Assembly (NCBI GenBank): GCA_937868485.1
Contig: CALMML010000474.1
Location: 1-36,257 of the forward strand
Length of the DNA: 36,257 nt
Reading direction: 5' to 3'
Source of the DNA: an uncultured Myxococcales bacterium
GTDB taxonomy: Bacteria > Myxococcota_A > Polyangia > Palsa-1104 > JAEUJZ01
Positions 23,289 through 30,408 of this stretch are shown here, in pieces. The notes below the pieces were generated by a model. The model saw only the letters and a list, made by a program, of their open reading frames with translations, was not told the DNA's origin and searched no databases. The translations under genes were made by a program, and so were the position numbers. Position 1 is the first letter of the stretch; each line of letters begins with the position of its first letter.

Positions 23289-24355
23289 TGCGCAACCAGA
23301 CAAGCGTAAGGAGCCCGCGCGCACAACTTGTGGGGCTTCTGTGTTCGCTGTGGATGATCTTCGGACAGAGTGGCTGTAGCACCTATTCCACCGAGAGCAC
23401 AGAGGTCGGTGTTCGCACGCGCAAGATCTTCGGAGCCGGAATCGATCCGCATGTCTATGAGCCCGGTGCAACGTACGTATTCTTTCCGTTCCTTTCAGAC
23501 TGGGCGACGTTCGACATCACGATCCAAAAGCTGGAGATGGCGACCAACAAGGATCGCAACTCGGATCGGGTAGATGATCCTGTTTTGCTGAAAACCACCG
23601 ACGGAAATGACATCAGCATTGATGTAACGGTGACGTGGCAGATCGATCGCACCAAGGCGCCGCAGATCCTGACGCACGGAGGAAGAAGCACCGCGATCAT
23701 CAAAGAAGAGCTGGTTCGTCCGGCGTGTCGCGCCTACGTTCGGGATGCGTTCAACGAGCTGCACTCAGAGGAGTTTTTTGATCGCAAGCGACTGCTCGAA
23801 AAAGCGAGCAAAGCGAAAGCAAAGCTCAATGAGGAGCTGAACGCAGAAGGCGTGCTCATCCTGGAAGTGATGCCCGGAGAGCAGCGCTTTAACCCGGAAT
23901 ATGAGCGCGTGATTCACGATCGGAAGATCGCGGAGCAGAATGCAGAGCGGCTCAAGAGCGAAGCGCAAGCGGCGGAAGCGGAGCAGACGCGGCAGCTTGA
24001 AAAAGCGCGCGGTGATGTGCAGGCGCAGATTGCAGAGGCCAAAGGTCGCGTCGAGCGGATTCGCATCGCCGCCGAGCGTGGCCTGTATGAAAATGAGCGC
24101 ATCGCGAAAGCGATCCTGGTTGAAGCCAGCGCGAAGGCCAAAGCGATCGAAAAGCAGAACAAAGCGATGGCAGGTGCAGGTGGGCGAACGGCGGTGAAGC
24201 TCCGCATTGCAGAGGCGCTCGCGGGCAAGCCGATCTTGATCGTTCCGGCAGCGAGCGGCGCCAACATCCAAAAGCTTGATATGACGCGCATTGTCGATGC
24301 AGTGCTGGCCAAAGAAGCCACGTCTGGCTCATCCAGCAGTCACGAGTCCGAATAA
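23288..24355 (+). CDS. SPFH/band-7 domain lipoprotein (second of a pair)
   Basis: 355 residues. The signal MRNQTSVRSPRAQLVGLLCS continues to a lipobox FGQSGC (Cys30), a clear lipoprotein. The SPFH domain follows: STEVGVRTRKIFGAGIDPHV, GATYVFFPFLSDWATFDI, DGNDISIDVTVTWQID and a conserved-type AYVRDAFNELHSEEFFD. A long coiled coil rich in Ala, Glu and Lys (about 210-300) precedes a C-terminal AGKPILIVPAASGAN segment parallel to the VRVIIVPSTG of its neighbour. The shared architecture shows the two are paralogues, though divergent in sequence. Placement beyond the inner membrane is unusual for SPFH proteins and hints at an outer-membrane or periplasmic scaffold. Coupled translation (TAATG) supports a joint complex. 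Confidence 0.8.
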   Translation: MRNQTSVRSPRAQLVGLLCSLWMIFGQSGCSTYSTESTEVGVRTRKIFGAGIDPHVYEPGATYVFFPFLSDWATFDITIQKLEMATNKDRNSDRVDDPVLLKTTDGNDISIDVTVTWQIDRTKAPQILTHGGRSTAIIKEELVRPACRAYVRDAFNELHSEEFFDRKRLLEKASKAKAKLNEELNAEGVLILEVMPGEQRFNPEYERVIHDRKIAEQNAERLKSEAQAAEAEQTRQLEKARGDVQAQIAEAKGRVERIRIAAERGLYENERIAKAILVEASAKAKAIEKQNKAMAGAGGRTAVKLRIAEALAGKPILIVPAASGANIQKLDMTRIVDAVLAKEATSGSSSSHESE

Positions 24356-24419
24356 GTCCCGTCGATCGCCTACGCAGTGGCCAACGCAGCGCTGCCGGAT
24401 GCACGCAAAACATGTGACA

Positions 24420-25658
24420 ATGGATCGCGTGTCACTGAGCCAACCCGAGTTTGTGTCGAAGCTGTCACCGCTGGGTCCGCGTCTGCGTCGCATCATCTTG
24501 ATGGCGTGGGATGGATTTTGGCAGGATCGCTGCTCGCTTTCGGCGTCGTCTCTGTCGTATCAGACTGCGCTGGCGCTGGTTCCGTCGGTTGCGATCGGAC
24601 TGGCCTTGCTCAAGTACTCTGGACAGCTTGAAGACGGCTCGCGGCTGCTGTCGGTGGTGGTGCAGCAGGTGTTTCCGTCTTCACAGGAAGCCCAAGCGGA
24701 AGTGGTCGGTCGGCTCTCTACGTTTTCCCAGAACTTCACAGCAGGAGGTCTGGGTAGCTTCGGTATCGTCGCTGCGCTCGGAGTCGGATTCTTCCTGTTC
24801 CTTTCGGTCGAGTCGATCTGGAATCACATCTGGGAATCCCATCGCGAGCGAACCTATATCGAGCGATTCCTGCTGTTCTATACCGGGATTACGCTGATTC
24901 CGTTTGTGGTGACGCTGTCGTTTGTGCAAACGGAAAAGCTGTGGGGTGGATTTGCGGTGTATCTGCCCTATCTGTCTCCGCTGCTTACGACGGTGGTGCT
25001 GTCGCTCGCGAATCGCTTGATTCCGACGCTGCGCGTGTCGTGGCAAGCGGCTCTGTCCGGGGGCGCAACGGCGGCAACACTCCTAGAGATCAGCAAGTTC
25101 GGACTGGGTCGTTACCTAAGCTGGGTGGCGACGAGCTACAAGTCGATCTACGGAGCGCTCGGTGTGCTGCCGCTGTTTCTGCTGTCGATCTATCTGTGGT
25201 GGCTGATTGTGCTGTGGGGCGTGGAAGTCTCGCGCGCAGTACAGCGTCTGCCGTGGCAGCTCAAGTTTCATGAAAGCGGAGAAGCGCGGGACACACACCT
25301 GACGATCAGTGGACCGCTTGCGGCGCGGCTCCTGACCGATGTGGCGCGACAGTTCAAGAGCGGCGGAAAACACCTTCCAATTGATGAGCTGACGCAGCGA
25401 CACGGACTGCCAGAGAGCGTTGCGCGTCGGGTGCTGTCTCGTCTGGCCAAGCACAACTTCGTGGTCGAGCATGAGGATGGTTATCTGCTCGCGCGGCCTC
25501 CCGAGTCGATCCGCATGGTGGAAGTGCTGCGCATCTTTACGCCCTCGCAATATCAGCGATCTGAATCAGAGCCCGATCAGCTCGATCAAGTGCTGGCCAA
25601 GCTGGAAAAACAGCAGCAGCAGACGCTCACAGATACGACGTTTGCTGATCTGCTGTGA
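24420..25658 (+). CDS. YihY/BrkB-family membrane protein with C-terminal winged-helix-like domain
   Basis: 412 residues from ATG 24420. The transmembrane domain carries the family pattern: FWQDRCSLSASSLSYQTALALVPSVAI at the first helix, GSFGIVAALGVGFFLFLSVESIWNHIW, RFLLFYTGITLIPFVVTL, TLRVSWQAALSGGATAATLLEISKFGLG and YKSIYGALGVLPLFLLSIYLWWLIVLWG. About six helices end near residue 275. A soluble tail (~295-360) looks like a winged helix-turn-helix (ELTQRHGLPESVARRVLSRL, then NFVVEHEDGYLLARPP), as in the long members of the family. BrkB/YihY proteins have no settled function; transport or envelope roles are proposed. The gene follows the SPFH pair by 64 bases and converges on mbnH with a 6-base gap. 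Confidence 0.8.
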   Translation: MDRVSLSQPEFVSKLSPLGPRLRRIILMAWDGFWQDRCSLSASSLSYQTALALVPSVAIGLALLKYSGQLEDGSRLLSVVVQQVFPSSQEAQAEVVGRLSTFSQNFTAGGLGSFGIVAALGVGFFLFLSVESIWNHIWESHRERTYIERFLLFYTGITLIPFVVTLSFVQTEKLWGGFAVYLPYLSPLLTTVVLSLANRLIPTLRVSWQAALSGGATAATLLEISKFGLGRYLSWVATSYKSIYGALGVLPLFLLSIYLWWLIVLWGVEVSRAVQRLPWQLKFHESGEARDTHLTISGPLAARLLTDVARQFKSGGKHLPIDELTQRHGLPESVARRVLSRLAKHNFVVEHEDGYLLARPPESIRMVEVLRIFTPSQYQRSESEPDQLDQVLAKLEKQQQQTLTDTTFADLL

Positions 25659-25664
25659 CCGACG

Positions 25665-26828
25665 CTACTTGCTTGCAAACGGATCCGAAAATGCAGGGTC
25701 TTGCAAAAACGTCGGATCGGTCAGCGCATTGAGGAACTCGATCACATCCGAGCGCTCCTGCGTGCTGAGCGAAAACGGACGGACAAACAGGCTCTTGTTC
25801 GGATGCAGTGCGCCATCCCCGGCATTCGGACCCCCCGTGACGTTCCGTCCTCCCCGTGCGTAGTGATCCAGCACATCTTCCAGCGTCGCAACACTTCCGT
25901 CATGCATATACGGAGCCGTAACCGCCACATTGCGCAGCGTTGGCGCCCGGAATCGGCCCCTGTCCCGATCCTTTCCGGTTAGCTCATACAGACCTTGATT
26001 TCCCGTCGGATAGGCTCCCGTTCCTGCGATGTTATACAGGCCGGTGATGTGGAAGTTGGTTTCATCAAATGTGGACTGTTCCGATGTGGTTGCATCCGAA
26101 AAGTTAAAGCCTCCGTGACAGTGAAAACACTCCAGCTTTTCGGAAAAGAACAGATCCATTCCACGCTTGGCAGCGTCGGAAAGTGCGCTCGATTCATTGC
26201 CATATAGGAATCGATCATACGCAGAGCGACCCGAGATCAGCGTCCGCTCAAAGCTCGCCAGCGCCCTTGTGATGTTCGCCAAAGAGATCGGACGCGCATC
26301 CCCAGGAAAGGCCCGTGCAAACAGCGCTGGATAGCGCGCATCCGACGCAAGACGTGCCAGTAGTTCGTCTTCTTTGCCGGCCAGACCCAGCTCGACAGGA
26401 TGCTCTCCGAACATCGGTCCCAGCGCTTGTTCTTCCAGCGTGCGCAGCAGCGGATTCGCCCACGTCAGCGCAGAGACATACGCCACATTGGTCAGTCCCA
26501 TCGCAGAGCGCGGATGCATCTGTCCCGTCGAGCCCACCGAGTGCGCCAGACCGTCGGTGAATCCCAGCGCTTGCTTGTGACACGATGCACACGACTGCGT
26601 TCCGTTTCCTGACATCCGCTTGTCATAAAACAGATGCCTTCCCAGCTCGACCTTGACCGCACTCTGAAGGTTCTCAATCGGAATGAGTGGCGCTGGGAAT
26701 CCTTTCGGAAGCGGCGCAAGCTCCGCGCTCACTGGCTCCTCTGTTTCCGTCGGAGAACATCCCCACAGCGAGCCAATCAGCAGGCTCCCAAGCACGCGAC
26801 AGACAAGCAGCGATCGGGAAGTGATCAT
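25665..26828 (-). CDS. mbnH: MbnH/MauG-family diheme c-type enzyme
   Basis: 387 residues. It starts with a lipoprotein signal (MITSRSLLVCRVLGSLLIGSLWGC). Two heme-attachment motifs are present: CASCH in GTQSCASCHKQALGFTDG and CFHCH in FFSEKLECFHCHGGFNFSD. Further family marks are ELGRHLFYDKRMSGN, SLANITRALASFERTLISG, FRAPTLRNVAVTAPYMHDGS and LEDVLDHYARGG. This is the bacterial diheme peroxidase/MauG family. Its pairing with an MbnP-like gene six bases upstream places it in the MbnH branch, known as the 'metallo-mystery pair' with the MXAN_0977-type cytochrome. In Methylosinus, MbnH oxidises a tryptophan of MbnP to kynurenine through a bis-Fe(IV) state. It is the last gene of the regB-regA-lipoprotein-mbnP-mbnH run. 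Confidence 0.85.
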   Translation of the reverse strand: MITSRSLLVCRVLGSLLIGSLWGCSPTETEEPVSAELAPLPKGFPAPLIPIENLQSAVKVELGRHLFYDKRMSGNGTQSCASCHKQALGFTDGLAHSVGSTGQMHPRSAMGLTNVAYVSALTWANPLLRTLEEQALGPMFGEHPVELGLAGKEDELLARLASDARYPALFARAFPGDARPISLANITRALASFERTLISGRSAYDRFLYGNESSALSDAAKRGMDLFFSEKLECFHCHGGFNFSDATTSEQSTFDETNFHITGLYNIAGTGAYPTGNQGLYELTGKDRDRGRFRAPTLRNVAVTAPYMHDGSVATLEDVLDHYARGGRNVTGGPNAGDGALHPNKSLFVRPFSLSTQERSDVIEFLNALTDPTFLQDPAFSDPFASK

Positions 26829-26834
26829 GTTGCG

Positions 26835-27749
26835 TTACGGTCCGGCGACAAAGATCTTCTGGGTGACAGCAGGACTTGTTCCATACGCAAGTCCCAGCGC
26901 CGAAAACAGCGGTGCGCAGTCGGCATTTCCTGGTCCCGACATACACTCTGTTCCTTTGCTCTGCGTCAGATCGGAATCCGCCAGCAGCTTCGCGAGATCG
27001 AGCACCACCTTGCTCTTTTGCGGATCGATTCCCATCAAAGAGACCTCCGGTCGGTTCGGACTCTGGCAGCTTGTGACGATGCCCGCTGCATCCTTTTGAC
27101 AGCCGGTGCTGCCGATGTGAACGACCAGTCCGGCACTGCCTGTGACTTCGCCTTCCAGTCGCAAAAACTTATAACCGGACTGCCACGACCAGAACATCGA
27201 GCTGAGGTTCAGCGGCGACTCTGCCTTCGCCACATCCGCATGATTGAGCGCAAACGGAACGCCCAAGCGGAAGCGAAGTCCTTGCCACTTGTAGCTACCT
27301 GCCGGAACGGTTCCGCGCACTTCCGTGTTCGTCTCTGTTGTTCCGGTACACGCGCCGCTCTTGTCTTCAAAGTCGATGAGCGCCACGCTCTGGTTCTGCC
27401 ACTTCTTGTCCGCAGTCAGCGTCACCGGCACTTCCGTTCCTGACTGATCAACCAGTCGCAGATCGTGAACATAGAAGCGAAGATCGGACAGCTCCAGCGT
27501 CGCAGATCCGCCCTTTCCTAAGCCGCTGTACTTCTGTCCACAGCGCGCTTCCTTTTGTCCAAGCTGCGCCGCAAACGATACGATCACTGGCTGCGAGGAA
27601 GACAGATCAGCGCTGGCCATGTCTGCTTCATGATGATGATCGTGCGAGTCCGCATCTTCGGATTCCGCATGATCCTCCGCTGCGTGTTCACAGCCCACAG
27701 GAAAAAGACACAGTCCGCTCACCAGCAGCGATAGCAAAGGAATCTTCAC
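26835..27749 (-). CDS. mbnP: MbnP-like copper-binding four-Cys protein, lipoprotein
   Basis: 304 residues from GTG 27749, preferred over ATG 27791 because AAGGAG lies 7 bases before it and it gives a clean lipoprotein signal (VKIPLLSLLVSGLCLFPVGC). A histidine/acid-rich stretch follows (HAAEDHAES, SHDHHHEAD), a likely metal-binding tail. The domain has the MbnP layout: QPVIVSFAAQLGQKEARCG, LSDLRFYVHDLRLVD, VALIDFEDKSGAC, YKWQGLRFRLGVPFALNH and the core SSMFWSWQSGYKFLRLEG. This core holds the Trp pair in which the kynurenine-forming residue of known MbnP lies. A GCQKDA...SCQSP cysteine pair and a later EC...DC pair complete the four-Cys motif. MbnP binds copper after MbnH has processed the tryptophan. 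A RegA-like box lies 72 bases upstream. Confidence 0.85.
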   Translation of the reverse strand: MKIPLLSLLVSGLCLFPVGCEHAAEDHAESEDADSHDHHHEADMASADLSSSQPVIVSFAAQLGQKEARCGQKYSGLGKGGSATLELSDLRFYVHDLRLVDQSGTEVPVTLTADKKWQNQSVALIDFEDKSGACTGTTETNTEVRGTVPAGSYKWQGLRFRLGVPFALNHADVAKAESPLNLSSMFWSWQSGYKFLRLEGEVTGSAGLVVHIGSTGCQKDAAGIVTSCQSPNRPEVSLMGIDPQKSKVVLDLAKLLADSDLTQSKGTECMSGPGNADCAPLFSALGLAYGTSPAVTQKIFVAGP

Positions 27750-27756
27750 GGCTTGG

Positions 27757-27762
27757 CTCCTT
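27757..27762 (-). promoter_or_regulatory. Ribosome-binding site that sets the mbnP start
   Basis: AAGGAG on the minus strand, 7 bases before GTG 27749. It lies inside the reading frame that would start at ATG 27791, and no comparable site precedes that ATG, so GTG 27749 is the better start. Confidence 0.75.
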
Positions 27763-27820
27763 GGAAACAGAGGTTTCGTCCAACATCGCAACGCTAGTCA
27801 AGGACTATGCGTGTGACCAT

Positions 27821-27835
27821 GCGACAAGATGTCGC
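27821..27835. promoter_or_regulatory. RegA/PrrA/RegR-like box upstream of mbnP
   Basis: GCGACAAGATGTCGC is a perfect 6+3+6 inverted repeat (GCGACA...TGTCGC). It fits the half-site rule GCGNC-Nx-GNCGC of the RegA/PrrA family with a 5-base spacer, and 13 of 15 positions of the RegR box as I remember it. It lies in the gap between the lipoprotein stop (27852) and mbnP, 72 bases before the GTG. It suggests a second, regulated promoter for mbnP-mbnH. Confidence 0.5.
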
Positions 27836-27851
27836 AGCGCGCAGGTTCGGA

Positions 27852-28415
27852 CTACTTCACAGACACCGTCAGCGACTCGGACCGGAAGGGACCAGACACG
27901 ATCTCGTTTTTGTCCAAGCTGCTTCGGTACACAGTGACCGTCAGCGTCTTGCCGCTCCACGTTCGCCACGTTCCGAGCGGAATCCCCGCAAACTGCCGCG
28001 TGGTCAGCACCCGATAGACATCCGCTTCTGCGATCGCGACATGCAGATCAAAGATCGTTCCTGTCACCACAGGAAGATGCAAAGGGCCTGTGCCCGCTAC
28101 ATGCTGCGGCTGATATTGCGGACAGCTCACGTTGCCTCCGCTCTGCCCTGCACTGCTGCGACTGGGTGCAAAGCGAAAGACGGGAGCGACATCAGCATCA
28201 AGCGACGCAGCACTTGCGGGCGCTAAGAAGATCGGCGCTTCTGCGACATGGACTTCAGTACTTGCGTCGCGGAGTGCAGCATCAAGCGTCATCCAGTTTT
28301 CGTCGGTGGCGCAGCCTTCATAGCTGGGCTCTGGACCTTTTTCGGATAGGTCGCTGCACTGACAAAGGAACAGACAAAGGAGCACGCCGAATCGGCTCCC
28401 AACCGTAGTCTTCAT
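27852..28415 (-). CDS. Unknown lipoprotein in the regBA-mbnPH operon
   Basis: 187 residues. The N-terminus MKTTVGSRFGVLLCLFLCQC is a lipoprotein signal (Cys20). The mature part has one cysteine in YEGCATDENW and one in GNVSCPQYQPQHV, which could form a disulfide or join a metal site. The C-terminal half is beta-rich (PVVTGTIFDLHVAIAEADVY, LTVTVYRSSLDKNEI) and looks like a small immunoglobulin-like or cupredoxin-sized fold, but I recognise no family. It starts 16 bases after the regA stop, with AGGAG about 13 bases before its ATG, and is followed by mbnP. Co-transcription suggests a role with the copper protein pair. Confidence 0.65.
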   Translation of the reverse strand: MKTTVGSRFGVLLCLFLCQCSDLSEKGPEPSYEGCATDENWMTLDAALRDASTEVHVAEAPIFLAPASAASLDADVAPVFRFAPSRSSAGQSGGNVSCPQYQPQHVAGTGPLHLPVVTGTIFDLHVAIAEADVYRVLTTRQFAGIPLGTWRTWSGKTLTVTVYRSSLDKNEIVSGPFRSESLTVSVK

Positions 28416-28431
28416 GGTGAACAGAGGGCTC

Positions 28432-29013
28432 CTATTTTCCCGGTGGATACTTGCTCAGCTTGCGCTGAAGAGAGCGACGATGAAGACCCAGGCGACGCGC
28501 CGCTTCGGAGATGTTCCCACCACTTTCCGAGAGCACGCGCTGGATGTGTTCCCACTCTGCTTGGGCCAAAGAGGGAATCTGCACCTCTACCGCAGTGGTG
28601 GTAAGCGGAGGCTGTCCGGCTCGCTCAAAGGCCGCGATCAGCTCATCCGCATCGGTCGGTTTGGTCAGATATTGAAGTGCCCCCAGACGCACCGCATCGA
28701 CGGCGGTGGCAATGCTTCCATAGCCAGTCAGGACCACGATTCGGATGCCTGCATCCAGCGCAGACAGATCGCGGACCAGCTCCAGTCCTGACCGTCCAGG
28801 CATCTTCAGATCCACCACAGCCAGCTCAGGAGGCTCTGCTTTTGCGAGCAAGATGGCGGCATCGTATCCGTCGGCAGTTCGGACTCCATAGCCACGATCA
28901 CGCAGCGCTTTTGCCATCCGCTCGCGCAGTCGATCGTCATCATCCACAAGCAGCACGGTCTGTGAATCCAGCAGCGCCGAAGCGCCCGATTCCGTCTTGG
29001 ATCCGACTGTCAT
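28432..29013 (-). CDS. regA: RegA/PrrA/ActR-type response regulator
   Basis: 193 residues. Receiver domain 18-130: VLLVDDDDRLRERM with the acidic pocket, phospho-acceptor Asp68 in LAVVDLKMPGRSG, VLTGYGSIATAVDAV and the YLTKPTDADEL lysine. A short linker leads directly to a Fis-type helix-turn-helix (ERVLSESGG-like helix, NISEAARRLGLHRRSLQRKL), with no AAA+ domain between. That two-domain form and the HRRSLQRKL recognition helix are those of the RegA/PrrA/ActR/RegR redox regulators. In Proteobacteria these control photosynthesis, respiration, nitrogen and hydrogen genes. Its ATG overlaps the stop of the kinase gene (ATGA at 29010-29013), so the two are made together. Confidence 0.88.
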   Translation of the reverse strand: MTVGSKTESGASALLDSQTVLLVDDDDRLRERMAKALRDRGYGVRTADGYDAAILLAKAEPPELAVVDLKMPGRSGLELVRDLSALDAGIRIVVLTGYGSIATAVDAVRLGALQYLTKPTDADELIAAFERAGQPPLTTTAVEVQIPSLAQAEWEHIQRVLSESGGNISEAARRLGLHRRSLQRKLSKYPPGK

Positions 29014-30317
29014 GCTACGGCCTCTGTCTGCGAAGAAATCGGAAGCCGCAGCGTCGCGGTTGTGCCTTTTCCTTTCGCAGAGTCAATGTGAAGGGATCCG
29101 CCCATGCTGTCCGCAACCTCACGGCACAGGAACAGTCCCAAGCCCATTCCGCGACCTGGCTGCTTGGTGGTAAAAAACGGCTCCCCCGCATGTTCCAGCG
29201 TCGCTGGATCCATTCCTGTTCCGGTGTCTGCAACCTGAATCTCGATCGCACTGTCTACAGCGCGGACATAGACATCCACGCTGCGTCCTGCATCCAGCGA
29301 TGCATCTTGCGCATTCTTGATCAGCGCCGACAGCGCGTGAGTCAGCGCCCGCTCTGGCCCCGTCAGAAGTACCTTCGCAATCGGACCCCGCAAATGAACG
29401 TACACCGGAGGAAAAGACGGCAGTGGATGTCGCGCGGAAGACACCCAGTCTGGCACCGCGTGTGTGGACAGACTCTCTCCCGGATGCTGTCCTGCGTCGC
29501 TGGCAAGCTGCGTCAGGACCAACCGACAGCGCTCGACCGATTCGCGAATCAGCTCTAGATCTTCGCGCAGTCCTTCCGCATGGGGACTCAGGTTCCGCAG
29601 CAGCTCTTTGGCCACCAAGTTGATCGTAGACAGCGGCGATCCCAGCTCATGGGCAGCGCCCGCAGCCAGCGTGGCCAGCGACGCCAACTTCTCTTTTCGC
29701 AGCGCCAGATTTCGCGCCGCTTGTAGCTCATGTTCACGCTCTCGCAGTGCATGCGTCACACGCATCAGGAAGTACACAATGAAGATCGCAGCGACGCTAA
29801 ATGCGACCCACATTCCGGGAATGTGAAGCTGCATCTGCTCTGCATGTGACATCGGAAGGGGTCGATTCCACACAAACAGAAGCGCGGAACAGACGGCTGA
29901 CAGCGTCGCGAGCGTCCAGGTAAAGCGTGACGTCATCGACACCGCAGCCATCGCAATCAAGACCAGATACAGAAAGCCAAACGGATTGAGCGGTCCCCCA
30001 GTCAGCGATAGCAGCGCGGTCAGATGCAGCACATCATGAACCATCAGCGCAGGCAGCAGAAGTGCGGGAATGGCTCTCTGTTTCCGTCGCCAGTACAGCG
30101 CACCCAGCGTCGTTGTCAACGCCAGCGAAATCAGGACAAACAGCGGAAGCAGCGGAAGCTGAATTCCCATTCCCCACTGCACCGTTGCGATCGTTGCAAG
30201 CTGTCCCAGCAGCGATCCGAGTCGCAAGCGCAGCAGCCAGTCACAGTTGATCGCACGAGGCTCCGGCGGTTCCGGATCGCGCAAGGACACAGGCAGACTG
30301 GAGCAATCAGCAGACAT
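29010..30317 (-). CDS. regB: RegB/PrrB-type redox-sensing histidine kinase
   Basis: 435 residues from ATG 30317; ATG 30371 is possible but would put the divergent-region RegA box at its start codon. Five to six transmembrane helices span about 30-185. The loop motif TGGPLNPF (GGPLNPF at 107-113) is the quinone-binding GGxxNPF hallmark of RegB/PrrB. The H-box AAGAAHELGSPLSTI carries His223. Cys264 in ESVERCRLVL sits where RegB has its redox-active cysteine (Cys265). The C-terminal catalytic domain shows LIKNAQDAS (N box), VADTGTGMDPAT (G1), FFTTKQPGRGMGLGLFL (F/G2) boxes. It therefore senses the quinone pool or redox state and phosphorylates RegA, with which it is translationally coupled. Confidence 0.88.
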   Translation of the reverse strand: MSADCSSLPVSLRDPEPPEPRAINCDWLLRLRLGSLLGQLATIATVQWGMGIQLPLLPLFVLISLALTTTLGALYWRRKQRAIPALLLPALMVHDVLHLTALLSLTGGPLNPFGFLYLVLIAMAAVSMTSRFTWTLATLSAVCSALLFVWNRPLPMSHAEQMQLHIPGMWVAFSVAAIFIVYFLMRVTHALREREHELQAARNLALRKEKLASLATLAAGAAHELGSPLSTINLVAKELLRNLSPHAEGLREDLELIRESVERCRLVLTQLASDAGQHPGESLSTHAVPDWVSSARHPLPSFPPVYVHLRGPIAKVLLTGPERALTHALSALIKNAQDASLDAGRSVDVYVRAVDSAIEIQVADTGTGMDPATLEHAGEPFFTTKQPGRGMGLGLFLCREVADSMGGSLHIDSAKGKGTTATLRLPISSQTEAVA

Positions 30318-30354
30318 GAGACGGCAACTACCACGGTTTTGCTGCGCTGTGGCT

Positions 30355-30369
30355 GTGACAATTTGCCGC
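30355..30369. promoter_or_regulatory. RegA/PrrA/RegR-like box in the regB/OM-protein divergent promoter
   Basis: GTGACAATTTGCCGC matches 14 of 15 positions of the RegR box as I recall it (GNGRCRTTNNGNCGC), and GNGNC-N5-GNCGC with the same 5-base spacer as the box near mbnP. It is in the 91-base gap between the divergent regB and outer-membrane-like genes, about 38 bases from each start. It suggests autoregulation plus control of the divergent gene. Confidence 0.5.
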
Positions 30370-30408
30370 ATGTCCACGCCCGCTCGGACCTTGTAGCGTG
30401 CTGCGGTG

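Noticed and set aside
22416-23471. Minus-strand open frame of 351 codons
   Set aside because: Antisense of the SPFH genes; no motifs, and it crosses the coupled TAATG junction of two well-supported genes.
27750-27791. ATG 27791 as the mbnP start
   Set aside because: It adds 14 residues before the signal peptide and has no ribosome-binding site, whereas GTG 27749 has AAGGAG 7 bases upstream.
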